This document shows positions 44,150 to 56,459 of a stretch of 64,000 nt of DNA, piece by piece (position 1 is the first letter of the stretch; each line of letters starts with the position of its first letter). Both the position numbers and the translations under genes were made by a program. Source of the stretch: Rachycentron canadum (Eukaryota > Chordata > Actinopteri > Carangiformes > Rachycentridae); contig CM076659.1 in NCBI GenBank assembly GCA_038496675.1, forward strand, positions 7,283,021 to 7,347,020, written 5' to 3'. The notes under the pieces were generated by a model. It searched no databases, was not told where the DNA came from, and saw only the letters and a program-made list of their open reading frames with translations.

Positions 44150-46529
44150 ATCATCATTCATCAGAAATGGGACAAATATAATTTTTAACCTGCTTGGCTG
44201 CACTGTAAACAAATTCACTAGTTGCTACTCTGTTGCATTTCTGTAGCTGCTCAGTGCATTTTCGTTGTAGGCCCATAATTAGACCACCACATAATACGTA
44301 ATTGCATAATTTATTGAGAAAAATAATCGAAACAATTAAAACATTTCAGGATGATCTGTTAGGGGACAGGGCATTGTGGAGAACTGGAGCCATGACATCA
44401 TCATTTCTAAAATCTGGCCACAGCCCTGATTATTTTACAGTTTTATCATGCAGACATAATATGATGTGGATGCATATCAAACAGGAAGAAACTTGTCTCT
44501 CATCTCCATGAATCCCATCAAGTGAATCACAATTAGTCTCTACAATGACTTGAATGTGTGTCTAATTAGACACACTTCCATGTTTCAGAAACTCTACAAG
44601 GCATCTGCCACCAAAGATAGAGGCTCATCTGTTCATGACAATGTGATTTGACAAACATCAATCTTGCCTATTAAAATAAAAATCTCAAGTGTCCTTACTG
44701 TGGCCATTATTGCCATAGTGCAGCCTTGAATAGGGGCTGATAAAGCCCAACTGAGGGGAACTGTTGCAAGTCTGGCCACACAAAACTGACAGGGGAAGTT
44801 TTTTTTTTGGTAATGGTACAAAAAGGTTATCTACTTGCACCTTCATCACCATGCCAGTGGTAATAAAATGTTGCTTTGTGGTAGAGGATAAAAGCAACCC
44901 TGCTGATAACTCTGTGGTTCCTCCCCCATGGAGCACCAGGAGGTGGGGCAGAGACAGAGAAGCCATTACAGAAGAATGGAGCAGTAATCTGATCATGTCC
45001 TAAAGGGGCGAATGTGGCATCAGTCAGCTGTGCCATAATCTCAACCTTCTGCCTTGGAGCAAACATAAATTTCCCATTTGTTTTGTGTTACATCAGATGA
45101 CATCTGTGTATTTCTGGTTGTATTCTAGTGTCTGTGTCATCATGATAACCTTTTCACTCACCTGGATGTAGAAAAGCAAATGGTCCAGCTCTACAAGTGC
45201 AGCCTCATAAACTGAATTACACGCTGGATGAGTGCCAAGGAAGACACACTCACTAATAATGATTGAAAAAGGCTGTAGTCCATTTATGTTTAGGTTATAT
45301 AAAGTGGTGCCAATACTGCTCTAAAGCCCCGATCCATGTCTGACAATAGCATTTATATGAATAGATTTTGGAAAGGTAAAACTTACAGTAATGGTGTCCT
45401 TTGTTGGATCAATTTCCATGGTACAGTATATCTGAAATGAGAAAAAGACTGTTTCTTTAAATAAACAGTGGGATGAACGATTGATCAATCAAGGGCATGT
45501 TAGGACAAATTAATGTAAAAAGGATTGTGCATTTGAATTCAATTTGCCTCCAATAGAGGCATCATGTCCAGCCCTAGAAAAGGCTCTTCAAGTTTAGAAG
45601 TTATGATGAAAATGTTTGTTGCATTTATTCACATTGTCACTTTTATGCACATCATCTTATAGGACATTAGTAATGCAACTAAATGTCTCATTATTATCAA
45701 CATTACTTTTCAGTATCCACAGAACATCATTTAAATGTGTTATTACTTTATACTATAGCAACATAATCCTGGAGTTTATTTCATGTCTCATTGGTATATA
45801 ACTGCGGAGGAGACATTTATTTTGATATGTGTGGGTGTAAGGTATTCACACATCACTAGGCCATGACCTGTAGGAGGCTGGATCCATTGCATCTGTATGA
45901 GAAATACATCAACATATAGGTTAATAAAATCTTACCACTGTCTGAAAGAGAGTTTTTGCAACCATTTGAAAAAAAAATAACTGCACAGAGCTTTCACAAT
46001 CTGCTGACTAAGACGCTAAGAACACAACACACCTTATCAAATCACTTTTAATATACTGCAACACGAGTTTTCCTCCTCTTAGTCTCTGCTCTACAACAAC
46101 TTAAAATGCTGTATAAATCCATTAACACCTCTCAACACCTGCTAAGCATCCACTATATGATAACATACTTATTAAAAAAAGTCTAAGGGGAGGAATTAAT
46201 TCACCCCTCCTATCTGCTTTTATTTGGCATGTAGGAAAGCAAGGTTTTTATTTCAGCATTTTTTATGGATTAAGGCAGCTTTTAATGTCTTTATTGTTAT
46301 TAGGTTGTCAGGACAGTGACTGTAATGAAGTCATTTAAATGTCTGTTTACCAAAAAAAGTCTGTTTATTACAAATTTAAAAATCTGACACAGAAATAAAT
46401 CACAATTAGGTTTAGTGAAGTATACTGTGTAAACCCATCCACACATCTATTTTCTGCATTCATGGCGGCAGTAGGGTAAACAAGGTAGTCCAGATCTACA
46501 GCATCATTTTACATCTCCTGAAAGATCGC

Positions 46530-46948
46530 AGACGTTTGCTATGATAATCTCTTGAGCATATTCTGGGTCTCCCCTGAGGTCTCCTATCATTTAGCCCTGC
46601 CTGGAAAAACTTCCGGAGGAAGCCTCTCGGGAGGCATCCTGATCAGATACCCAAAGCACCTCAGCTGGCCCCTTTGGATGTGAGGAAGCAGTCTGTATGT
46701 TTGAGCTCCATCTGTCTATAAAGGTGAGCTCAGCCATCCTACAGAAGAAACTCCACTTTGTATTTGCTAATTCTTTCACTGCCCAACATTCATGACCATT
46801 ATAGGTCAGGGGTGGGACATAGATCGAAAGCTTTTCCTCCCGGCTCAGCTCTCTCTTCCCCACAATGGTCCAGTACAATGCCCACATTACTGCACCAATC
46901 CACCGCTCCATCGACCACACGCTCCATTTATACCCTCACTCATGAACA
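46530..46948 (-). mobile_element. LINE relic, reverse-transcriptase C-terminal region (part 1)
   Basis: Read on the minus strand, the segment gives a broken frame with VGKRELSREEKLSIYVPPLT, then YNGHECW, RMAELTFIDRWSSNI and VLWVSDQDA. This resembles the conserved end of the endonuclease/reverse-transcriptase protein of fish non-LTR retrotransposons (human-readable landmark: KRELSRKAKLSIYRSIYVPT). Frameshifts and losses show it is dead. It stops at CATGAACA (46941-46948) and resumes at 48451. Exact LINE clade not resolved. Confidence 0.75.
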
Positions 46949-48450
46949 GGCAGCAACCTGCGGGGCTGAAAAATGAAGCTGAAACATAGGTGCCAAAAGT
47001 TCAGTTGCTTGAATGGCCGCTTGAGGCGAACAAGTCAATTCCCATCGACTCCCATGTTAAACTGCCCAACATCACAGCAGAAATAAACATATTTACAGCC
47101 TATTCCAAAATAGCTAATTTCCTCCTTAATGACTAGTGAAGGCTTAAAGTAACATAATTGAGAGTGTGGCAGCTTTAGTGTAGGAATGGGAATTGATAAA
47201 ATTTTTTTGATTGAATTGAATTCTTTATCAATTCCTGATCAATTTTATGATCAAGTTTTTGCCTTACAGTCACGCCTGACTGTTGTGTAAACATAAGGCC
47301 TAGGCTATGACTGCAGCTTTATATTTAATTTAACCAGCTGCATCAGGCCCATTCAAACAGGCTCCCCAGGTTTCCTTTTAGAAATGTTTAATTTCAAAAT
47401 ACCAATAAATGCACGGCTTGGCTGAACACACAATGATTATTCTTGACTGCCAGACACACATCCATTTTGCCTTGTAAGCCAAGTAAGTCAACATTTTAAA
47501 TTCAGTGTTTAGTAGTCAATATCAATCCATCATGCATTAGTCCAGAGTTGTGACTAAACGCTGACTGAGACTGGATAATCATTGTCTTGTTTTAAATTGT
47601 CTGGAACTGTCACCTCAGAGGTCACTGCTGGAAAGCATCAATTTAATTTGCTGCATGTGCACATGGAGGCAGTGGTTATCTTGTCCTAGCCTCAGTTTAA
47701 AAAGACCTTTGCCCAGTGGTGTTTACTGTAACCACAGAAAAGTAAGCTTAATTCCAGTCATTAAACGTGATCTTTCACTTTGTTTGTGGTGTTGGTGCCT
47801 TTTAGAGGATTTTCATATAAATATTGGACAAAAACTGTGGCTTGTAGTGCAGTTAATAGAACACAAGGAAGGTTATGGTTCATTCCCAGGCCTGGGACCT
47901 TTCCGTGTTGAGGTTGCATTTCCTCCCACATGCATGTTTAGACTCTAAAATTGCCCGTAGGTGTGCGTTTGAATGGTTGTTTGTCTCTGTACATCTCTTT
48001 GAGTTGGCCCTGAGAGAGACTGGTGACCTATCCAGGGGTGTACTCCGTCCTCACCCAATGGCGGCCCCCCCCCCGTAACCCTAACAGATAAGTGATATAG
48101 GTAATGGATGCACTAATTTGCAGATATTTATCTGCACTACCCATATCTGTCTTATTAGCTTAGCTTGTTAACTAGCCAATTACTCATCAAATGAATTAGC
48201 CTTCGGTTAGCCCTCCAGCAAGACACCCAGATGCTCAGCTGTGCTAACGATGTTAGCATGAGCATATGTTTGCTGGAATTATTAAACAGGCAACGCCCTG
48301 AAGTCTCAGCTTAACACACGTCCCAACTTGTTGCTTTTTGCGTCCGGCCATTTTTTTTTGGGGGGGGATTATCGAGGCATTAGGTGGATAAAACCACTCT
48401 TCAGGGTGACGTCATGGATGCTATGTCCATCTTTATATGTAGTCTGTGTC
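46949..48450. mobile_element. 1.5-kb insertion inside the LINE relic, hAT-like duplication
   Basis: The eight bases CATGAACA end the left LINE part and begin the right part, so 46949-48450 is a clean insertion with an 8-bp target-site duplication, the length typical of hAT transposons. Its right end (GATGCTATGTCCATCTTTAT, then ATGTAGTCTGTG) resembles an end I recall from many dispersed fish repeats. The terminal bases do not form an obvious inverted repeat. There is no long open frame, so it is non-autonomous or decayed. It carries another repeat at 47.86-48.11 kb. Confidence 0.65.
47860..48115 (+). mobile_element. SINE-like dispersed repeat nested in the insertion
   Basis: Landmarks in order: TTCATTCCCAGGCCTGGGAC, CTCTAAAATTGCCCGTAGGT, GAATGGTTGTTTGTCTCTGT, GGTGACCTATCCAGGGGTGT, then AGATAAGTGATATAGGTAAT. 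I recognise this order from a very common repeat of ray-finned fish genomes. The tail alone recurs at 27583-27620. Internal degeneration and a poly-C run near 48066 show age. Confidence 0.75.
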
Positions 48451-48660
48451 CATGAACAAGACTTCAACTCCTTTACATTGGGAAAGCAACTCACTCCCAG
48501 TTGTTCATTCATTTACAATTTAATGTTTTCCAGCACAGACAAACAACCTCTGCCATTAACATGACTTGGATGTGCTGACTCTCATCCTGACTACTTCACA
48601 TTCAACTGCAAACCGCCCCAGTACATGATGAAGGTCACAGCCTAGTGAAGCAATACTAAA
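48451..48660 (-). mobile_element. LINE relic (part 2), continuing part 1
   Basis: The sequence from CATGAACAAGACTTCAACTC through GTGCTGACTCTCATCCTGAC to AACCGCCCCAGTACATGATG continues the same LINE segment that breaks off at 46948. The order and spacing are what would be expected of the uninterrupted element. Confidence 0.65.
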
Positions 48661-51600
48661 GTCCAAAACCAGACTTTCCATCTATAAAAATCACAAACAG
48701 AATAGATGATGAGGGGTGAACCGAGGGGTAAACAGTCCAACATACATTAGAAATGTGTTTAATTTGCTGCAGAGAAAATGGACGCAGCTATGTCATCCTC
48801 TGTATTGTTAATGCACTAACTACTTAAAATCATTATTAGTTTCCTTTAGAGATACCTGTTGTAGTAATTGCACCTTCACTACAAAGAGCACCGTGCTTTA
48901 TTGTCTTGTCTTTGACTGATGTTCAGTTCTAGCGTCGTTTATCAACTCAGATCTTCTCTCATCTCTGTTGTAGCAGCAGGAATGAGGACAACGTTCAGGG
49001 AGGATTTGGTAAGTAATCAACTTGAAACTATGAAAGCGAGGGTAACAAAATATCTCCCCATCTCCTGTGGAAATTAATTCACTTGTAGTCTTTGCTACAA
49101 CACCAATAACACACCTCTAAAATGGCAATATGCGTTTGTATGTGTGTTTTTTTTTTTTTTTCATATGCAGGCATGTGACACAGTGTATCTCGTGTATATG
49201 CTGCTCCTATGCTATCATCTCTGCACATCTAAATTAAAAAAGTTGAGGGAACATGGTTAAATACAAAGATAGAGCCTCTGGAGGGAGAGAAAACCTATAG
49301 GCGCCTGTCATCATGATTAATGAATCAGTCAGTCAGATTTCTTTAACTGTTCACTTTAAAGCCTCAATGGGCCAAAAAGGATTCTGGTTGAGACTCAACC
49401 TACACAACATGGAATCTATGTTATGAGTTTACACTGATTGTTTGGCATATTGCAGTAAATAAGAACAGGCTTAAGTTTTATTGCTGTTTTCATAACTGTT
49501 TTTTTCCTTCTGACATGGAGGATGCTCAGAATAGGAATTTGTGGAGAAATAAGCAAACAGTAAACATGTGGAGTGAGACTCCTGGATTTATCCCAGAGGT
49601 CCAGGTTTACAGCAAAAGTACTAGACCATGACATTTGCTGCTTCAAGGGATTCACAGCAACGATGGATGCAGCCCGTGGGATGTGAAGCCGTCCAATCAG
49701 CTTTTTCCCTGTAATTAACAGACCCTCGCCACATCTTATAGGTTTTTGTAAGTTTGGCGACAGTGCTTTGTGGTCTTATACACACAATATGAAAAGGAAA
49801 ACAGTGTCCCATGGTGTTTTGCCAGTCATTCACTTACTTAAATCATAAACACATACCATGAAGTTAAACATGACGATACATGTGTTGATGATAAAAAGCC
49901 AACAGCAGTACAGCACTAGACTGCAGCTAACGCTAACATGAGCATGTTTTAGGAAGATAAGCATCCAAAGCAGGCTTATCCACTGTCAGACATGCCTTGT
50001 GCATATTATCTTTCCAGTCTGAAGTGGCGTTTGATAAAAAGATTATGACAGTAAAAGAACTGGCAGTATGTAAGCTGAAATACCCCAGAGATGCTTAAAA
50101 GTCTGCTCTCCTCCACCCCCTCATGCCATTTAGCTTGTCCTGAAGTTATTATATGTTAGTTTGCAATCCCATACCTCTGGCTGCCCTTGACAGCTGCATG
50201 CTGCAAGGTGAGTGGATATGAAATGTATAATAATGTAGGAGAACTGCAGCTAACAAAACCCATCTAGAGCTCTTGGTGTGAACCACCTCCAGGCTTTGAC
50301 TGAGCTGGAGTCACGAGTGTCTCGCCGAGAGAAATATGCTCTACTCGAGAGGATCCTCTCGAAAAGGCTGCGATTTAGAGGACATATCCTACAAAAATCT
50401 AATCTCACTGTGCAGAATGACTCAAATGTATCTGTTGCATAAAGGCTTTAAGTAGGTTGAAGGATAAGTCGAATATTGATGAAAAAAGGGTCTAGGGAAT
50501 GGATGTGGACATAAGGTTGGAAAAGGTGAAACAACCTTTACCATTGGATAAAAGTACAAATAGAATATAAGCAGAACTTTATGTTTTTTGCAGCGTTTTT
50601 TAATGTGAGGTCATTCTTGATGAGATGACACAGCTTTGTGGATCCTCCCACTGAGGTATTACAACTTAAGAGCTTTACATTTTCGAAAAGACGACAAGAA
50701 ACCTGTAGAGTGGAAAATAATACATTGTTGGACAGCGTTCATCTCAATCCACAGCTGAAAAGCCGGGTACCCGGGTGGATGCACATTCCTCTTTAGCAAA
50801 ATTAAAGGCAGGTTCCACAACCGAATGATGAACCACCTTAAACTTACCTCTTCCAAATAATTTACCTTTGCATGATTTTCCAGGAGAACTATTGTTGTTG
50901 GACTGTAATTCTAATTGGATTCTTGATGGCAAATCCTTCTGGGCAGGAAGTGTGGGGAAATGGTTTTCATTTAAAGCAAATGTGTGCAGATGTACGCGCA
51001 CAAAATCACACAAGCACAAAAGAACTGGATTAAAGTTGTGCGACTAACGTTCTGATTGACTTGCGCTTTTGTCGGTGCTCGTGTCAAATATTACAACAGG
51101 GGTTTCTTTAAAAAAAGAAAGCCTCTGATTCATAATGGGAGACTGGCAAACAGCTGCATGCAGCTTAAATTTTGCATATTGCTTTTTACTTGTATACATT
51201 ATTTTTTTTTTAAACATAAAAATAAACTTCCTATTAATGGACAAAGATGCAATTTTAAAGCCACAGAGATACAGAAAAAAGCATTTCAGTCATGTAAAAT
51301 GAGATCAGCAGTAAGGACTGAGCTGCTGGGTGGAGATGGGGATTTCCACCTTCTTGGCTTGTTTCATGTACTTTATTTGTGATGCTTATTTTTTATGAAA
51401 AAAAATGATCATAGACACAAATTTGACTGACCTTTGGCACAGTGCCAAGTCATTTGCTCTCAGACCCCCCCATGACAAATGAGGTTTGTGAAGGGTTCTT
51501 CTCAAATCTCAGAGGACTGTGTTGGGCAAATTGGTCATGTCAAGCTAGATCTAAATCAATATATGCTTCACCCTCTTCCACTATCTCGTGCTCTTCACCA

Positions 51601-52339
51601 CTCACGTCAACCTTAATGTGCCAGAACTTGTGGACTGCATCAGATCTCTTTTTTTTTTCCCACTTAAAGGACCTTGCGTGTTGCGCTTTGGAGATGACAA
51701 AATGATTGATTTCACTGTATGTTCTCAATCATTGGGAGAAGCTCTCACACAGCAGGGTGAGAGGAAATCCCTCGCTCGCTACCCTCCCCGTTTCATTTCT
51801 CACTGTATGAGGATGTATGTCCTCTCTTGTCTCCTCATCTTTATTCACTGCAGGAGCCCTGGTTGTTGCGCTCTGAAGGATTGTCTCTCCTCTGTCTCTC
51901 CCCAATGCCCTTAGTATTTCCTGTAATAGGCCAGTTAAGGTGTGTGTTCTGCTACAGCTGGAGAGTATTTACCCTTTAACACTTTACCAGCACTACTGTA
52001 AAATAGCTGCTGCACGGGATTATATTTAAAGTGGAACATGGCATGCAAGTATTTTATTTATTTTAATGTTCAACTATCCTTAAAGGTAGACTGTGTGAAT
52101 TGACCCATTCCTCATCTTGCAGACAAAATTTCAATGTCATGTGCAATAAAACACACCCTCACTAAATATAACACACTCAAGAGTTTTCTAGCTGTAGACT
52201 CATCAGCTTATGATGGCTAATGCTGGCAAATAATTTATCTTATGAAAATACTGCTGTAAATTAAGTCCATTTACTGAGTTTATGGCTTGCACAATGCTTT
52301 CACATTATCCTGTAGTTGTCAGCCACAGCAAAATTCACG
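48661..52339. other. intergenic region, middle part
   Basis: No gene or recognisable element. Short frames up to 108 codons overlap in both directions. A poly-T run lies near 49147-49160. Confidence 0.5.
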
Positions 52340-52344
52340 TAGGT

Positions 52345-52665
52345 TCGCTTTAATATTCTGCAGCTCCCCAATGGTGGAACAATCAGAGCAGGGGCGTCCC
52401 TTTCTGTCTTCAAGTATCTCTTGAAGACTCATCTCTTCTGAGAGCACCTCCTCTCCTAAACACCCTAACATTCCTAACTAGCACTTACTATGCACTTTTG
52501 TTGCACTTCTTTATTTGATCTCCTCGAACTTATTAAATAGATGTGTTACTAAATACTTAGGCCAAGGTTTCCTGCTGCACTGAAGCTTTAGACATGTCCC
52601 TCACTCGTAATTCGCTTCGGATAAAAGTGAATGACAAATGAGTAAATGTAAATGTAAATAACTGG
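52345..52665 (+). mobile_element. 3' end of a retroelement-like repeat with AAATGT tail
   Basis: Contains CTAACTAGCACTTACTATGC, ATTCGCTTCGGATAAAAGTG and a terminal AAATGTAAATGTAAAT array. The motif order matches the 3' end of a repeat widespread in teleosts, whose tail is usually CGCTTTGGATAAAAGCGTCT followed by AAATGT units. 5' truncated; class assignment uncertain. Confidence 0.65.
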
Positions 52666-53830
52666 AGCCTCAAAATCATCACAGGACACATCACTGCAGT
52701 TTTTTGCTCCTGTGAATCATATGTTTAATAACATATCTCACGCAAGATTAGCTATATTATTATATGCTTTAATCTACCTAATTCTTCATAGATCCAAATC
52801 TTTGTTATATACATAAAAATGCAATGAAAATGTTTTTATATTTGCTTACAGCTACAAATCATTATTTATAGTGTTTTTATTAAATGTGCAGTCTGGTTAT
52901 TGATGTTAAATGAGCATTAAAAATTGCCAAGGACAGTCAGTGTGTGTAGAGCTGAGATAACTGTGCTGAATTCGCCCTTGTTCTGCAGTCTGCCTTGATA
53001 TTTGTAGGCCAATTAGCTAGATTAAAAAGCATAATCAATACAGCAGCCTTATGCAAGCTCACTACTGTCTTCTCCCTGGAAAAAACTACTGCCTGTCACA
53101 ACAATGAGGACACAGGTTTTGGGCTCTGATATCTTCTGTTCTCAGGACTCACTCTTCTTTTGGCATAGTATCAAAGGTGTTTATTTATAGTTTATTTTAG
53201 TTTAGTTATTTATTTTAGTTATATCAATTAAACATCATTTCTGAATTTCAAAGTGACGTTTCTTTTTCTTTTTTCTTTTCTTTTTTTTTTTTTTTTTTTG
53301 GTGACAGGGTATCATTGTTTCCACTTCAGCTGGATAACGTGTCTTTTTAAAGCAGCAGTCGATAGTTTCATGGGTGTTTTTATGGATCAGCAGCTCCAGG
53401 TCGCCATTGATTTTGTTAGAATCCCCACTGAGTATCCACCAGCCCAAAAGGATATTGCTCCCCTTCTTTCTTCTCCCTCGGATGCTCATTTGAGCCTTGT
53501 AAAAGTTCAGTCACGCGTGTCCTATTGTCCTGCAAATTGTCAATAACAAGTCCCGACCATGCCTCTGTTGTCTTTTTGTCCATTTAAATGTTGGCACAGG
53601 CGCAGCCCCCCCCCACCACCACCACCACCATCACCCCATACAAAAAAAACAAAAAAAGCATCACTGCATCGCAAAACTCAATAATTAGTCTTATCCTGGG
53701 TCTTAAAAGCAGGAGCAGTAGGTTGTTATTCATTTTAATCAAGTCAGACAGTGACAGCAGGGGTGAGATCATGTCTCACAGTCTTCAAACCATTATCTCA
53801 ATGTTACTGGGAAATCACACGTGCAGGGGG

Positions 53831-53862
<32 letters not shown>

Positions 53863-54299
53863 CACACACACACACACCAAGGCTCAGAACAGATCAGTAT
53901 ATTATAGCAACGTGAAGTCAAAGTGCATTCACTCAAACACTTGCTGTACTAACTTAAAGTCTAATAAATAAATCCATGAATGAAAGTAAAAGAGCATGGA
54001 TTTGGTTAGATTATCTTTATTGCTCATCAATATAAAGTAATTAAAATTATCTCCACTTGCAAACCACAAAGTTATAGTTAGTGCACTTGCTGTGTAGATG
54101 TAACGATAACCACATATATAAATCATCCAGATATATTTCCAACAGGAATCATTCTGCTGCATGAGGCTTTTATATATTAATTGCAATTTGCTTAAGTCAT
54201 TGGTCTTTTTCTTTACAATAGGTTCCGATTTGAGTTGATTTCTTCCACAGCCACTGACTAATTATTGCTTTTCGATTAGCATTATTTTTTATCTATTTG
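52666..54299. other. intergenic region, right part
   Basis: AT-rich with a long T-rich run at about 53264-53300, a poly-C plus CCA-repeat patch near 53606-53635, and a CA microsatellite at 53831-53878. No gene seen. Confidence 0.5.
53831..53878. repeat. (CA)n microsatellite
   Basis: A 48-bp CA repeat with one CGCA interruption. Confidence 0.97.
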
Positions 54300-55231
54300 T
54301 TCTTGACTCCGTGTTGACGCCTTCGCAAACTTTTTCAAGCAGCTCAGCTCAGGCGTGAGGCTTTTCCTCTAGATTTGTGCCCACGGTGCAGAAAGTGAGT
54401 GACGGGGTTTCCAGTGAGCGGAGTATCCTCAGTGCGCATGACACAAGGTAACACGGCTGCACTCAAGTCAAAATGCAAAATCCTCTGTTTTCCCGAGGAC
54501 TACCTCAAGTAAGGACGCACGGGGATACTCCTTCCTCCACCCTCCTCAAGTGCACAACCTAAACGTCTCATTTGCTCCGGCGTGGCGCACGGTCCTCGCA
54601 CCAAATGCACGGAGAGGCTGCAACATCCACATGAGCAGAACGAGGCTGAGGAGAAATGACTTTCTCTGAGAACGAGAAGGGGCTTTTTTCTCTGCGGCAC
54701 GTGCATCTATAACTTGCAGCTTTTCCAGCGGCCCCCTTGCTTTATAGCGGAGGGACATTTTGGTGCAGGGCGCCCAGAGGACACTGGACTACTAGCCCAC
54801 TACTTGCTGCTTGCATTTTGCGGAAAGAAGCGCGTCTGTCTGGGTTTAAGCTGCAGTCTACTCCAGACCAACTGCAGTGGCACAAGTGTGAGGGAAAATG
54901 TGTCCATCATGAAACTATGCGCGGGCTGCTTTTCACATGAACTCTCATGTCGTGGACCTGCAGACTTACATCCACAAGTGGAGCGTCCACCCCCCACCAC
55001 CACCACCACACGCGCGCGCGCGCACGCACACTTGTCTTTCAGCCACAGATAATATCACTTCACAACTACAATGAGACAACGTGGTGGGCTCCCTGGAGCA
55101 GATGTTGCCTGTAGAAGTGCGGTGGGGGAGCAGGACGGTGACTTCCAGCGGACACCTGCGGACGAGTGAATGCCGTCTCTGATGTGGAGCTCGTCGCTGT
55201 CCGACGCGCGAGTGGTGCTGAAATTTGGAGG
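54300..55231 (+). promoter_or_regulatory. upstream and probable 5' UTR region of the THIK channel
   Basis: GC and CpG content rise sharply relative to the flanking AT-rich DNA, continuing into the coding exon, as in a CpG-island promoter. A (CCA)n stretch runs into alternating CG at 55009-55031, about 200 bp before the start codon. Start site and TATA box were not fixed. Confidence 0.5.
55009..55031. repeat. alternating CG/CA tract upstream of the channel gene
   Basis: About six CG units followed by CA/CG alternation. It is strictly alternating purine-pyrimidine and lies close to the likely promoter. Confidence 0.93.
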
Positions 55232-55568
55232 ATGCCTGGCCAGCGACTGCAAGGCTGCCGCTCCCTGCACTTCAACGAGGACAACGGCCGCTTCGTGCTG
55301 CTCGCCATCCTCATCATACTGTACCTGCTGTGCGGCGCTGCGGTCTTCTCGGCCATAGAGAGGCCCTCGGAGCTGCGGGCTCACGGCCGCTGGAACGGGA
55401 CGCTCCTCAACTTCAGTGAGACCTTCAACATCAGCCTGCAAGACCTCAACTCCTTCCTGCGGGAGTACGAGGCTGCCATCGCCGCCGGGATCCGGGCTGA
55501 TGCTCTGAGGCCACGATGGGATTTTACAGGGGCTTTTTATTTTGTTGGAACTGTGGTGTCGACTATAG
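55232..55568 (+). CDS. kcnk12: THIK-type two-pore-domain potassium channel, exon 1
   Basis: Encodes the first 112 residues of a K2P channel subunit (kcnk12/THIK-2 or kcnk13/THIK-1 group), a plasma-membrane background potassium channel. Seen in order: a short N-terminus ending LHFNEDNGRF; transmembrane helix 1 at residues 21-41 (FVLLAILIILYLLCGAAVFS); an extracellular cap with sequons at N55, N60 and N66; then RPRWDFTGAFYFVGTVVSTI, the first pore helix. The exon ends at 55568 after the first base of the selectivity-filter Gly (ATA-G, donor GTGGGT), the intron position shared by K2P genes. I prefer the ATG at 55232 because MPGQRLQ gives a THIK-1-like N-terminus; an upstream in-frame ATG at 55166 would add 22 unlikely residues. 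The stretch GRFVLLA and IRADALRPRW favour THIK-2; the short N-terminus without an Arg cluster favours THIK-1, so the paralogue is open. The remaining exon is beyond 64000. Confidence 0.88.
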
Positions 55569-56421
55569 GTGGGTGATCTATGCAGCATTCACTGATTTCC
55601 CTGACCTTTGCGTCCATTTGGTATCAGGCATGGTGTCCTCTAAATACTACTACATTATCCCATCTAGCCAAGCCCACAAGAAGCCTAATGAATATCAAAA
55701 GAAACTCAGCTCACACCCTTAAGACAGATCTTTAATTAATGATTAAACGTGAAACCTCATGGCCTGCTGAAGCCACATTCAAGACAAATAGGTTGGAGAA
55801 TGGTTCATATTGATGTGGCTTCTCTTTGGTAAATAATCATATCATTACAGACAGTCTGGGTGTCTAAAGCACTGGAGCTGCATGCCTGCCATCCCTCTAG
55901 GCTGCTTTCTTTCCTCTGGCTTACATACAGAATAACAGATTAACATTTTTGTTTTTTTCCCAGTCATGTGTTACATTTTGGCTGTGAGGGACTTTGGCAA
56001 TTGGGGCGACATCTGACTGGCCTGCCGTTTGGAATGGCACTCTAATGCCTGGCTATAGGACAGCACCCATGGGTGCAGTCTTTTTTTTTTTTTTTTTGCT
56101 ACATTTCCATTCAAACCAGTAGGAATGTCAATGAGAAGCCCCGTCTGCTCCCCCCCGTTTAACATTTGCTGTGCAATAGGTCAGAAAAGAGCAAGTGTCC
56201 CTCGCAGGGTATCCCGGGGGCCAGTGGCATGGTGCGCTGCATGCCTGATAGCTCCGAAAATCACTCTATGCCCCCCCCCCCACCCCTTCCTAGAGATGTC
56301 CCACAGCATACAGTGGGAGAGTGAGCATGAATGGATGAAGGAGCAAATGAACACACTCCAGGTTATAATTTGAGATGACAGCAGCTGTCTATCTCTGACC
56401 TTGCCTCCACACACAAAGACA

Positions 56422-56422
56422 T

Positions 56423-56459
<37 letters not shown>
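56422..56459. repeat. (CA)n(TA)n compound microsatellite
   Basis: CA repeats run directly into TA repeats. Confidence 0.95.

Larger units (their letters stand above)
38121..46500. other. intergenic region, left part
   Basis: About 8.4 kb, AT-rich, without a supportable gene on either strand; open frames of 60-130 codons have no domain, no conserved motif and no splice context. It holds a (TA)n run at 41711-41739 and a 13-bp perfect inverted repeat at 44118-44149. It could contain enhancers for the flanking genes, which cannot be seen from one sequence. Confidence 0.5.

Noticed and set aside
53588..53971. 127-codon frame including His-Thr repeats
   Set aside because: Driven by CCA and CA microsatellites; not a gene.
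55166..55231. Upstream ATG extending the channel N-terminus by 22 residues
   Set aside because: The extra residues resemble no K2P N-terminus, while the ATG at 55232 gives MPGQRLQ directly before the conserved NEDN segment.
55055..55588. 177-codon antisense frame across the channel exon
   Set aside because: Mirror of a GC-rich coding exon; the plus strand encodes a clear K2P channel.
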